Assembly (NCBI RefSeq): GCF_016195855.1
Contig: NZ_JACPYU010000003.1
Coordinates: 806,001-870,000 of the forward strand
Source of the DNA: Aquabacterium sp.
Lineage (GTDB): Bacteria > Pseudomonadota > Gammaproteobacteria > Burkholderiales > Burkholderiaceae_C
DNA length: 64,000 nucleotides
Reading direction: 5' to 3'
Shown here: positions 53,128-61,488 of the stretch, in pieces
How the letters are laid out: every line of letters begins with the position of its first letter
Numbering within the stretch: the stretch's first letter is position 1
Made by a program: the position numbers and the translations under genes
Notes under the pieces: generated by a model
Database searches by the model: none
Seen by the model: the letters and a program-made list of their open reading frames with translations, nothing else
Told to the model about the DNA's origin: nothing

Positions 53128-55023
53128 CTACGCCCTCAACCGTGTCAGTCTATCGCCTCGAAACGCCGCCAACCTTTCCGCATAGGGGTCCAACGCGTCC
53201 TCAGGCGCCTCCAAGGGCAGCCCTGTCACCGCGGCGAACCGCGCTGGCGTGACCTGCCCCTGCTCCATCAACTCATCGACCAACGCCAGCAAGGCGCCTC
53301 GATGCGTCTCCAACATCTTCGTCGCGCGTGCGTGTTCGGCCTGCAGCAGCGCTTCCATCGGCGCGTTGCTGGCGTCCACGTCCGTGCAAAGGTTGTCTTC
53401 GCTGTTGACGGACACGTCGCTGCGCCCGATGCGAGCGCCGTGTCCAAGGTGGCGCAGCATGCGGGCTGCCGCTTCTGTGGCCTTGCGCAGATCGCTCTCG
53501 GCGCCGCTGGAACTCAACTCGGGCCCGAAGACGAGCAACTCGGCGGCGCGGCCGGCCAGGCTGGTACAGATCGAATCAAGCAGGTTGCGACGCGACCAGA
53601 CCTTGCGAGCTGCATAGGCGTTGTAGCCGCCTTCGAAGCTGGCCACGTGGATCTTGATCTCCTGTGGCGCACGGCCAAAGAGCAAGGCGTGAACCAGACC
53701 ATGACCCGCCTCATGAACGGCCAGCAAGGCACGAAAGTCCGGGTTGCTGCGCTGACGCAGGTGGTTGATCTCGAAGGGAGCTGCAATGGCCTGAGACTGG
53801 CCTCGCCAATGCACGATCAAGCTGCGACCATCGGCCGTCAGGCCCACGGTTTCGCCCGCCGCTGCGCCGCGCTCCAGCGCCCACAGCGCCGCCTTCGCCA
53901 GGCCAGTGCCGAGGATGGCATGCAACGATGAAAACAGTGGCCGGGTCCCCTGGGCTGGGAAGACGGCGTTGGCGTAGATCTGCTCGCGCACGCTGGCGTC
54001 CACCTCAAAGTGCAGGCCGCAGCCCGTCGTCGTCTCACGGGCATAGCGGACACAGCCTTGTTCAATCAACTGCTCATAGGCATGTCGGCTGAGCGAGGGG
54101 TAGATCACATGCTCGTTGCCCAGGCGCGCCACCTGCTCAGGCTTGAAGCGCTTGTTGAGCGCCTGCTTGACGTCGATGACGCTGAGCTTGCTGGTCAACG
54201 CGTGGAAGATGTTGGCATCGCTGTCACAGTCGTCCACGCTGGTGGCGATGTCCTCGTACATCTCGTCGAGATTGCCGCAGACAAAGATGAGCAGGCGGCT
54301 GTAGTCGGTCTCCCACTGTTTCTGGCCGCTTTCCCGGAAGGCGCGCAGGCGCTCCTGAATCTGCTCGGGCGTCCAACCCATGATCTCCATCAGCGGCTCG
54401 TCGAGCTTGAGGTTGCGCCTCAGCTCCTGCGCCTCCCAGCTGCTCAGCTTGAAGCGTCGCTTGGCATCGTCCGCATCGGCGCGTTCGGCGTCGTAGGCAG
54501 CCTCTGCGATAGACGATTCGATGTCGCCCAGGAGCGAGAGCGCAGGTGGCATGCGCCCGTCAGAGAGCAAAGCCCAGACGTCCTGATAGCGCTCCACACG
54601 CAGCTCGCCACGCTTGTTGTCGATGGTGCGAAAGCGCTGAAACTCATCGAGCGCCAGGATGCCAGGCTCGCCCTCGCGCACGCCGGATTGCGCCAGCATG
54701 CCCGAGATGCTTTGTGCACCGCGCCAGCTCGCGCCGTTGGAGAAGCCGTCCATCTGTACTTCGACAAAGCGGTCGTAGAAGCCGAGCAATTGCGCCAGAC
54801 GGCGCACCAGTTGGGTCTTGCCGGTGCCGGTGAGGCCCCAAAGGCAGACGATCACGGGGCGCGTGACGAGATCGGGCAGCACATACCAGGCGCGCACGGC
54901 ATCGACAACGCGATCGATGACGGCGTCGATGCCGAACAGCTCGGCCTTGAGCAAGGCAGCGATCTCCTGCAGCTGTTGATTTCTCTGCGCGAGCTGCACG
55001 CGCAACGTTGGGGTGTCATTCAT
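53128..55023 (-). CDS. Fusion of a Clp-type AAA+ ATPase with an FtsH-type (M41) zinc peptidase
   Basis: 631 residues, no membrane helix. The ATPase has Walker A GLTGTGKT (63-70), Walker B LALDEF (Asp126-Glu127), a sensor-1-type Asn251 and RFKPEQ (292-297) followed by a ClpB-D2-small-like part (TRPLFSSLHAIL...GETVGLT, about 360-395). A peptidase follows: HEAGH (437-441), LAGRAAE (Glu495) and a third zinc ligand in AESDL (Asp511), as in FtsH. FtsH itself has a different AAA clade and is membrane-bound. This looks like a soluble, self-contained protease. The ATG ending at 55023 has AAAGGA upstream and overlaps the preceding small gene. Confidence 0.85.
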   Translation of the reverse strand: MNDTPTLRVQLAQRNQQLQEIAALLKAELFGIDAVIDRVVDAVRAWYVLPDLVTRPVIVCLWGLTGTGKTQLVRRLAQLLGFYDRFVEVQMDGFSNGASWRGAQSISGMLAQSGVREGEPGILALDEFQRFRTIDNKRGELRVERYQDVWALLSDGRMPPALSLLGDIESSIAEAAYDAERADADDAKRRFKLSSWEAQELRRNLKLDEPLMEIMGWTPEQIQERLRAFRESGQKQWETDYSRLLIFVCGNLDEMYEDIATSVDDCDSDANIFHALTSKLSVIDVKQALNKRFKPEQVARLGNEHVIYPSLSRHAYEQLIEQGCVRYARETTTGCGLHFEVDASVREQIYANAVFPAQGTRPLFSSLHAILGTGLAKAALWALERGAAAGETVGLTADGRSLIVHWRGQSQAIAAPFEINHLRQRSNPDFRALLAVHEAGHGLVHALLFGRAPQEIKIHVASFEGGYNAYAARKVWSRRNLLDSICTSLAGRAAELLVFGPELSSSGAESDLRKATEAAARMLRHLGHGARIGRSDVSVNSEDNLCTDVDASNAPMEALLQAEHARATKMLETHRGALLALVDELMEQGQVTPARFAAVTGLPLEAPEDALDPYAERLAAFRGDRLTRLRA

Positions 55024-55258
55024 CCCAATCCTTTCGTCGCACCAGCGCTTGCAGCGCCATGCGGTCGGCCCGGCGCTGGGCGCCGCGGCTTTGAATATGC
55101 TGACCTGCGCCACGCATGCCACGCTGGCCGAGCGCACGCGCCACGGGGTCGCGCGCACCTGGGCTCGTCTCGAGCACCAGTGTCATCGGCTGTTTCATGC
55201 GGCGCAGGGCCTTGAGCCGCCCCTCTTGAAGGGAGCGGGAACGGAGTTGTGCACTCAT
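55016..55258 (-). CDS. Small basic protein encoded before the AAA+/M41 protease
   Basis: 80 residues, strongly basic (MSAQLRSRSLQEGRLKALRR…, ending in RRKDWDE), no recognised domain. Its last codons overlap the start of the protease gene by 8 bp, so the two are translated together. It could be an adaptor, substrate or inhibitor of the protease; this is inference. The ribosome site is weak. Confidence 0.55.
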   Translation of the reverse strand: MSAQLRSRSLQEGRLKALRRMKQPMTLVLETSPGARDPVARALGQRGMRGAGQHIQSRGAQRRADRMALQALVRRKDWDE

Positions 55259-55269
55259 TGCGGTTTCCG

Positions 55270-55306
55270 AAAAGCAAAAGCCCCGGCTCAATGGCTGCGG
55301 GGCTTT
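55270..55306 (-). terminator. Intrinsic terminator or attenuator before the protease operon
   Basis: On the minus strand AAAGCCCCG pairs with CGGGGCTTT (9 bp, 12-base loop) and is followed by TGCTTTT. It lies between a short ORF and the small gene of the protease operon, 12 bp before the latter. It may be an attenuator, or may simply end upstream transcription from the SDR gene. Confidence 0.6.
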
Positions 55307-55372
55307 GGCTGCCGCGCGGTCTGAGGCCGTATCTGTGAACAGACGCGGATCAGCCGGGGCTCGGGAACCGTG

Positions 55373-55405
55373 TCAGTCGTTGGTCGAAATGAACAAGGAG
55401 GACAT
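55373..55405 (-). CDS. Candidate 10-residue leader peptide MSSLFISTND
   Basis: A short ORF with GGAG upstream, placed between a predicted promoter and the terminator. The SLFIST stretch loosely resembles the stalling part of some drug-inducible leader peptides. This rests on layout alone. Confidence 0.4.
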   Translation of the reverse strand: MSSLFISTND

Positions 55406-55473
55406 ATGAGGATCTCCGTCAGGTAGGAGGTTTTGCGGGCGCTGTCGTAGGCGCCTTCGGCAAGGTGGGCGCG

Positions 55474-55502
55474 ATGATATCGCCATCGCCGCAAAATCGC
55501 AA
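55474..55502 (-). promoter_or_regulatory. Sigma-70-type promoter of the AAA+/M41 protease operon
   Basis: On the minus strand TTGCGA (55497-55502) and TATCAT (55474-55479) are 17 bp apart, matching four and five of six consensus bases. Transcription would start near 55467 and read through the leader ORF and the terminator into the protease operon. Confidence 0.55.
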
Positions 55503-55536
55503 GCGGGCGCGCGACGGCTGCCGCACCGATGGTTGG

Positions 55537-56313
55537 TCAGGCTGCGAAACCGCCGTCGATCAACAGGTCGGCGCCGGTGACGAACGCCGCGTCCGGGCCA
55601 GCCAGGTAGGCCACCATACCCGCAATCTCATCGGCCTTGCCGTGACGTGGGATGGCCATCAGGCCGTGCATCACGGCGGCAAAGTCTCCAGCCTCGGGGT
55701 TCATGTCGGTGTCCACCGGGCCAGGCGCCACGTTGTTGACGGTGATGCCCCGCGGGCCAAGATCACGCGCCAGGCCCTTGACCAGGCCCACGAGCGCGGA
55801 CTTGCTCATCGCATAGGGGGCACCACCGGCAAACGGCATGCGCTGCGCGTTGGTGCTGCCAATGTTGATGATCCGGCCGCCTTCCTTCATGTGCCTGGCG
55901 GCGGCTTGCGTGGCAACGAACACGGAACGGATGTTGACGGCCACGGTGCGGTCGAAGTCTTCCAGCGTGAACTGGTCCAGCGGGGCCAAGGCCAGCACGC
56001 CGGCGCTGTTGACCAGGATGTCCAGGCGGCCGAAGCGGTCGGCCACGCCGTCGATGGCGCGGGTCAGCGCCGCAGCGTCGGTGGCATCGGCCTTGAGAGC
56101 GATGGCGTTGCCGCCGCTGGCCTTGATGTCCTCGACCAGCGCTTCGGCCGCGATGGCCGAAGCGGCATAGCCGATCGCGACGGTGGCGCCATCGCGGGCC
56201 AGGCGGCGTGCGGTGGCGGCGCCAATGCCGCGCGAGCCGCCATGGATGAAGGCGACCTTGCCGGCGAGGGGCTTGCCGGTGATGGCGGGGGTGGTGTTGA
56301 TGGTGGTGCTCAT
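55537..56313 (-). CDS. SDR-family oxidoreductase (3-oxoacyl reductase-like)
   Basis: 258 residues with the NAD(P)-binding motif HGGSRGIG (about 24-31), NSAGV (about 104-108), the Ser of IINIGSTNAQR and the YAMSK active-site pair (about 163-167). It is divergent from a LysR regulator across a 114-bp AT-rich region, which suggests control by that regulator. It reduces or oxidises a carbonyl or hydroxyl group; the substrate is unknown. Confidence 0.9.
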   Translation of the reverse strand: MSTTINTTPAITGKPLAGKVAFIHGGSRGIGAATARRLARDGATVAIGYAASAIAAEALVEDIKASGGNAIALKADATDAAALTRAIDGVADRFGRLDILVNSAGVLALAPLDQFTLEDFDRTVAVNIRSVFVATQAAARHMKEGGRIINIGSTNAQRMPFAGGAPYAMSKSALVGLVKGLARDLGPRGITVNNVAPGPVDTDMNPEAGDFAAVMHGLMAIPRHGKADEIAGMVAYLAGPDAAFVTGADLLIDGGFAA

Positions 56314-56427
56314 GGCGTTTCCTTTCGGTGTGGCGGGGTTGATGAGCATCAGTTTGAGTACCTCTGCTTGTTTCCGGTAGTCGTTAAATTGATCATTCAG
56401 CTTCAACCATTGGTATAAGATAAAACC

Positions 56428-57357
56428 ATGTTGACCGAGCTGCGCAGCTACCTCGACGCCTTCGTCGCCTCTGCAGACGAAGGCAGCTTCTCTGCCGCCG
56501 CGCGCCACCTGGGGCTCACACCGGCAGCCATCAGCAAGAGCGTGGGGCAACTGGAGGCGCGGCTGGGCGTGCGGCTTTTCCAGCGCAGCACCCGCAAGCT
56601 CGCGCTCACCACCGATGGCGAGCGGCTGTATGGCCAGGTGCGGCTGCCCTGGCGCGAGATCAGCGATGCGCTGACCGATCTGCGCCAGGGCGCGGGCAAG
56701 CCAGCAGGCACCTTGAAGGTGGCGCTCGCGCACACGGTGGGCCGCGAGTATGTGCTGCCGCTGTTGGGCGAGTTCGTGCGCCGCTACCCGGACGTCGTGC
56801 CCGACCTGCATTTCGACAACCGCCAGGTCGACCTCGTGGCTGAAGGCTTCGACGTCGCCATCGGCGGCGGCATCGAGCTGACCGATGCGCTGATCGCGCG
56901 CGAACTCGCGCGAGTGCGCATCGTGCTGGTGGCCTCGCCCGCTTACCTGAAGGCCAACCGCACGCCCAAGCACCCCCAAGACCTCACACGCCACCAGGGC
57001 TTGCTGCGTCGCTCGCTGGCCACCGGTCGGCTGGTGCCCTGGGCCTTGAAGAACAGCGAGGGCCAGGAACTGGTTGCCAGCGTGCGCCCGGTGATGGTGC
57101 TGGACGACCCTGAGGCCATGGCACGCGCGGCGGCCACCGGCATGGGCATTGCCATGCTGCCATTGCCGCATGCGCTGCCGCTGCTGGAAAGCGGCGAGCT
57201 GGTGCGCGTGCTGCGTGATTGGCATGCCGAGTCACGGCCACTGTCCATCTACTACACCAGCCGCAAGCTCGTGCCGGCCAAGGTACGGGTGTTCGTGGAC
57301 TACATCCTCCAGGCATTCCCCGCCAGCGGGCAGGCGGCCCGATTCGGACAGAAGTAG
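56428..57357 (+). CDS. LysR-family transcriptional regulator
   Basis: 309 residues with a winged helix-turn-helix (EGSFSAAARHLGLTPAAISKSVGQLE, about 18-43) and a periplasmic-binding-type effector domain. It is divergent from the SDR gene, the usual target layout. The start lies next to an AT-rich stretch that should hold both promoters. Confidence 0.92.
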   Translation: MLTELRSYLDAFVASADEGSFSAAARHLGLTPAAISKSVGQLEARLGVRLFQRSTRKLALTTDGERLYGQVRLPWREISDALTDLRQGAGKPAGTLKVALAHTVGREYVLPLLGEFVRRYPDVVPDLHFDNRQVDLVAEGFDVAIGGGIELTDALIARELARVRIVLVASPAYLKANRTPKHPQDLTRHQGLLRRSLATGRLVPWALKNSEGQELVASVRPVMVLDDPEAMARAAATGMGIAMLPLPHALPLLESGELVRVLRDWHAESRPLSIYYTSRKLVPAKVRVFVDYILQAFPASGQAARFGQK

Positions 57358-57418
57358 CGCGGCCGGGGATAATGCAACGCAACCCCTTTCACCATCCCGC
57401 TCGCCGCAAGGATCGCCC

Positions 57419-57985
57419 ATGAAGTCACTGCTGCTCATTACTGCCCTGCTCGCCTTCGCCGCTCAGGCCGCGCCCGTGACCTATGAGATCGATCCCGCAC
57501 ACACCTACCCCAGCTTCGAGGCCGACCACATGGGCATGTCCTACTGGCGCGGCAAGCTGAACAAGAACGCCGGCACCATCGTCTACGACAAGGCCACCGG
57601 CGCCGGCAGCGTCGACGTGAAGATGGATCTGGCCAGCATCGACTTTGGCCTGGACGCGATGAACAGCTGGGCCACCGGCAAAGAGTTCTTCAACGTCGCG
57701 CAGAACCCGAGCGCCACGTTCAAGGGCCACTTCGAGGGCGCCAAGGCCGGCGTGCCGACTCAGGTGGTGGGCGAGCTGACGCTGAACGGCAAGACCAGGC
57801 CCATGACCCTGGCCATCCACCAACTCAAGTGCATGCCGCACCCGATGTACAAGCGCGACTTCTGCGGTGCAGACGCCTCGGGCAGCTTCAACCGCGACGA
57901 GTTCGGCCTGGGGGCAGGCAAGGAATGGGGCTTCAAGATGGATGTGAACCTGCGCATCCAGGTGGAAGCGGTCGCGAAGGAGTGA
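57419..57985 (+). CDS. YceI-family periplasmic lipid-binding-type protein
   Basis: 188 residues with a signal peptide (cut near AQA-A, about 17). The YceI barrel starts with YEIDPAHTYPSFEADHMG and continues with ATFKGHFEGA and VVGELTLNGKTRPMTL. These proteins hold an isoprenoid-like ligand in a lipocalin-like barrel. The ATG at 57419 follows AAGGA. Confidence 0.9.
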   Translation: MKSLLLITALLAFAAQAAPVTYEIDPAHTYPSFEADHMGMSYWRGKLNKNAGTIVYDKATGAGSVDVKMDLASIDFGLDAMNSWATGKEFFNVAQNPSATFKGHFEGAKAGVPTQVVGELTLNGKTRPMTLAIHQLKCMPHPMYKRDFCGADASGSFNRDEFGLGAGKEWGFKMDVNLRIQVEAVAKE

Positions 57986-57992
57986 AGTCGCC

Positions 57993-59144
57993 ATGAAAGG
58001 ACAGCGCGCACGGGGCTGGTTTGTGCAGGGCCGAAACTGGTTGAGCGCAGCCCATCCGACTATTGGGCGCCTTGCGACGCTTGCCGTTCTGGCGCTGACT
58101 GCGGTGTCTGGTCAAGCCTCCACGGGTTTGGTGGAGATCGCCCATACCGCGGACCACGGCATCGTGACGGTCTTCTATGCCTCCAGCGCGACAAGCCGCC
58201 AAGTCGAGCGCGGGCCGTTCCTGCTTGATGTGGCCTGGCAGGGCGACCCCGTGCCTGGCAACGGCAGATTGGTTGTGATCTCGCCCGGGTCTGGCGGATC
58301 GCCCTGGATTTATGCCGATCTGGCCCGCGCCTTGGTCGAGGCCGGATTCATTGTCGCCATGCCCGAACATGTTGGCGACAACGACAAAGATGGCCATGCT
58401 CCTGGGCCCGACAGCTGGAAGCGACGCCCGACCGAAGTGTCGAAAGCCATCGACGCAGTGGGACAGGACGCTCGCTTTGCGCCCTTGTTGAATCTGGAAA
58501 AGGTGGGGATGTATGGCATGTCGGCAGGTGGGCATACGGCGCTCACACTGGCCGGAGGCCGTTGGTCCCCGGTGCAATTCAGGCAGCACTGCGAAGCGCA
58601 TATTGCGGAGGACTTCCAGACCTGCGTCGGGTTAGCGACCCGGCTCACCGGCGGCATTCTTGACGGCTTGAAGAAGCGCATTGCGCTATGGATCATCGCG
58701 GCCAAATTCACCGACACGGAATGGCAAAGCCACACTGACCCCAGGATTGCCGCCATCGTTGCCGGCGTTCCACTGGCAGCTGATTTTGAGATGGCATCGC
58801 TCACCACGCCTCTCGTTCCGTTGGGCTTCGTGACGGCCAGACAGGACAAGTGGTTGATCCCGAAATTTCATAGCGATCGGGTTCTTCAGGCGTGCGCTAG
58901 CTGCGAACGGTTGGAGGATATCGACAGCGGCGGGCATGGGGCACTGCTGTCTCCCTTGCCCCCCAATCGATCTGGGCTCATTGCCGACCTCATCGACGAC
59001 CCACCCGGTTTCGATCGGGCCCGCGTGGTTCCCGAGGTGAATCAAAAAATCGTCGCATTCTTCCAAAGGCATCTGATTTCGCCGCACACGCCGGCCACAT
59101 CGGACACGCCATCACCGCGACGAGCGGCCTTGGTCAGTCGCTGA
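57993..59144 (+). CDS. Exported alpha/beta hydrolase (dienelactone hydrolase-like)
   Basis: 383 residues. An N-terminal signal-like helix (about 25-43) is followed by an alpha/beta hydrolase with oxyanion strand VVISPGSGGSPW (about 93-104), nucleophile elbow YGMSAGGHTA (Ser about 175) and a His in DSGGHGALL near residue 313. The family is the 'predicted dienelactone hydrolase' or PAF-acetylhydrolase-like group. It lies 7 bp after yceI and may be cotranscribed. The substrate is unknown. Confidence 0.8.
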   Translation: MKGQRARGWFVQGRNWLSAAHPTIGRLATLAVLALTAVSGQASTGLVEIAHTADHGIVTVFYASSATSRQVERGPFLLDVAWQGDPVPGNGRLVVISPGSGGSPWIYADLARALVEAGFIVAMPEHVGDNDKDGHAPGPDSWKRRPTEVSKAIDAVGQDARFAPLLNLEKVGMYGMSAGGHTALTLAGGRWSPVQFRQHCEAHIAEDFQTCVGLATRLTGGILDGLKKRIALWIIAAKFTDTEWQSHTDPRIAAIVAGVPLAADFEMASLTTPLVPLGFVTARQDKWLIPKFHSDRVLQACASCERLEDIDSGGHGALLSPLPPNRSGLIADLIDDPPGFDRARVVPEVNQKIVAFFQRHLISPHTPATSDTPSPRRAALVSR

Positions 59145-59271
59145 GTTCGGCACTTGTTGCGGGGGTGTTGGCAGCGGACGCCGGCGATGGCGGCCACACG
59201 CCCAACTCGCGATATCGGCAACATGGCGGTCATGGGCCAAACTCGCCGCCCTTGCCACATACACTTCGCGC

Positions 59272-59883
59272 ATGCCCGTTGACCAGTCTGCCGACACCCC
59301 GACCTTGTTCAAGAACGCCAAGGCGTTCGAGAGCTGGTTGAAACGGCACCATGCCACGTCCGCTGGCTTGTGGCTCAAGATCGCCAAGCGCGGTGCCAAC
59401 GAAGCCAGCGTCACCTACCCTGAATCGGTGGAGATCGCACTCTGCTGGGGCTGGATCGACGGCCAGAAGAAGGGCCTGGACGAGCAATATTTCCTCCAGC
59501 GGTTCACGCCCAGGCGTGCACGCAGCGTCTGGTCGAAGGTCAATGTCGACAAGGTCGCGGCGCTCACTCAGGAGGGCCGCATGCAGGCACCAGGCCTCGC
59601 GCAGGTCGAGGCCGCCCAGTCCGATGGCCGCTGGGCGCGGGCGTACGACGGCGCGCGTACATCCGTGGTGCCCGATGACCTGATTGCGGCACTCGATGCA
59701 GCACCGACGGCGAAGTCTTTCTTCGCCACGCTCAACGCATCAAATCGCTATGCGGTTTTGTGGCGCATTCAAACGGCCGTGAAAGCCGAGACACGAGCGA
59801 AGCGGATAGCCCAACTCGTGGAGATGCTCGCACGCGGCGAGACCGTACATCTGTTCAAGCCCAAGGTGAAGGCCAAGGCGTGA
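59272..59883 (+). CDS. YdeI/OmpD-associated family protein
   Basis: 203 residues with the YdeI pattern ESWLKRHHATSAGLWLKIAKRG, VEIALCWGWIDGQKKGLDE and QRFTPRRARSVWSKVN. The family has been linked to stress and antimicrobial-peptide tolerance in enterics; its molecular role is unclear. It stands alone, converging with the efflux genes. Confidence 0.88.
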   Translation: MPVDQSADTPTLFKNAKAFESWLKRHHATSAGLWLKIAKRGANEASVTYPESVEIALCWGWIDGQKKGLDEQYFLQRFTPRRARSVWSKVNVDKVAALTQEGRMQAPGLAQVEAAQSDGRWARAYDGARTSVVPDDLIAALDAAPTAKSFFATLNASNRYAVLWRIQTAVKAETRAKRIAQLVEMLARGETVHLFKPKVKAKA

Positions 59884-59925
59884 ACCGCCCGGATGTTGGT
59901 TGTATCCAGCACGGCGGGCTCCAGA

Positions 59926-59947
59926 GAGCCCCTTCATGGAGGGGCTC
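59926..59947. terminator. Hairpin between convergent genes
   Basis: GAGCCCCT pairs with AGGGGCTC (6-base loop) between the YdeI-like gene and the outer-membrane factor gene. No T tract follows. Confidence 0.35.
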
Positions 59948-59980
59948 GATCGGCTCGTTGGACATGGTGCCATCCAGCGA

Positions 59981-61486
59981 TCAGTGAGCGGCGGCCACCT
60001 GCGCCGATGCCGCCACCTTGGGCTCGTCCTTGTCGCGTGGCGAATCGGACCAGCCGCCACCGAGCGCCCGGATCAGGCCAACGGTCGAGGCCGCCCATGC
60101 GCCGCGCAGTTGCACGGCCTGGCGCTCGATGGCCAGCAGACTGCGCTGGGTGTCGAGCAAGGTGAGGAAGCTGTCCTCGCCAGCCTTGTAGCGCTTGTCT
60201 GCAAGGTCGGCCGAACGTCGCGCCGCCACCAAAGCCACATCCAGCGACTCCGACTGCGCACGCACAGCCCCCAGGCTGGAGAGCTTGTCTTCGACATCGC
60301 CAAATGCGTTCAGTACAGCCATCCGGTAGTCGGCGACCGACTCGTCCAGCAGGCTTTCAGCGCGGGCGACATGGGCGGCGTTGCGGCCACCGTCGAACAA
60401 GGGCAATGACATCACCAGGCTGCTCAGCCACGAACGTGCACTCCAGTCGAACAGGTCCTTGAGTTCATACGAGGCATAACCGCCTTGCGCCGTGAGCGTC
60501 AGCGCCGGGAAGCGCGCGGAACGGGCCTGTCCTACGCGAGCCGTCGAAGCCATCATGCTGGCCTGTGCGGCAGCCACGTCGGGGCGGCGCTCCAACAAGG
60601 CCGATGGCAGGCCGGCAGGCACCTGCGGCATCTGCACATCGGGCATCAAGGGTGATGACGCGAAGTGGAAGGTCGAGGGTACCCGGCCCAGCAGCAAGGC
60701 CAGCGCATGCTCGGCCGCGGCACGCTGGCCCTGCAGGCCTTGCAGCTCGGCACGCGTGGTCGACGTATCGGTGCGGGCGCGCGTCACGTCCAGCTCGGAG
60801 ACATCACCTGCGGCCTGCCGACGCTCGATCAGGTGCAAGGTCTGCTCACGCGAGGCCAGCGTGTTTTGCAACAAGGCCACTTCGGCATCTCGCATGCGCA
60901 GCTGGTAATAGGCCTGTGCGACATCGCCCTGCAAGGCCAGCAGCACCGAGCGATAGGTGGCTTCGCTGGCCTGCGCATCGGCCTGGGCAGCGTTGACGCT
61001 GTTGGCCACGCGCTGGAACAGGTCGACCTCATAGCTGGCACCCAGGCCGGCGTTCCAGACGGTGGCTGGCGGCAGATTGGTCCCCGACGCCTGGCCTTGT
61101 TGTGCCGGGCTGTACTTGGCCCGGGTCGCGCCGGCCTGGAGGTTGAGCTGCGGCCAGCGGTCGGCGCGGCTCACATCCAGCGAAGCGCGTGCGGCCTTCA
61201 GCCGGGCTGCGGCGGCTGCCAGCGTGGGGCTGGCTTCTTGCGCTTGCTGCTGCAGCTGATTGAGCGTCGGGTCATTGAAAGCCAGCCACCATTGACCGCG
61301 CGGCTGGCTCTCGGCGGGCTGTGCCGACTTCCAGCTGCCTTGCGCCACAGCGGCTTCCTTGAACTGCTCAGGCACCGTGATGTGCGCCTCGGGCGTGGCA
61401 GGCGCCGTCGAGCAGCCGGCCATCACCAGCGCAGCCATCAATGGCGCGAGGATCAGGCTTGTTCGTTTGATACGGGGTGTCGACAT
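59981..61486 (-). CDS. Outer-membrane lipoprotein of an RND efflux system (NodT/OprM type)
   Basis: 501 residues. The signal peptide ends in the lipobox VMAGC (about 20-24). The two repeated outer-membrane-efflux domains are visible, for example ASYEVDLFQRVANSVNAAQAD and MSLPLFDGGRNAAHVARAES. It forms the TolC-like channel through the outer membrane for the RND pump encoded just upstream. The ATG ending at 61486 follows the permease stop by 2 bp; a GTG at 61492 would overlap it. Confidence 0.93.
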   Translation of the reverse strand: MSTPRIKRTSLILAPLMAALVMAGCSTAPATPEAHITVPEQFKEAAVAQGSWKSAQPAESQPRGQWWLAFNDPTLNQLQQQAQEASPTLAAAAARLKAARASLDVSRADRWPQLNLQAGATRAKYSPAQQGQASGTNLPPATVWNAGLGASYEVDLFQRVANSVNAAQADAQASEATYRSVLLALQGDVAQAYYQLRMRDAEVALLQNTLASREQTLHLIERRQAAGDVSELDVTRARTDTSTTRAELQGLQGQRAAAEHALALLLGRVPSTFHFASSPLMPDVQMPQVPAGLPSALLERRPDVAAAQASMMASTARVGQARSARFPALTLTAQGGYASYELKDLFDWSARSWLSSLVMSLPLFDGGRNAAHVARAESLLDESVADYRMAVLNAFGDVEDKLSSLGAVRAQSESLDVALVAARRSADLADKRYKAGEDSFLTLLDTQRSLLAIERQAVQLRGAWAASTVGLIRALGGGWSDSPRDKDEPKVAASAQVAAAH

Positions 61487-61488
61487 GT

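Noticed and set aside
54010-55215. 401-codon plus-strand frame opposite the AAA+/M41 gene
   Set aside because: Shadow frame; the minus-strand protein has intact ATPase and peptidase motifs.
56314-57225. Upstream extension of the SDR frame on the minus strand, antisense to the LysR gene
   Set aside because: The SDR fold starts just after the ATG ending at 56313; the extension has no domain and overlaps a good LysR gene.
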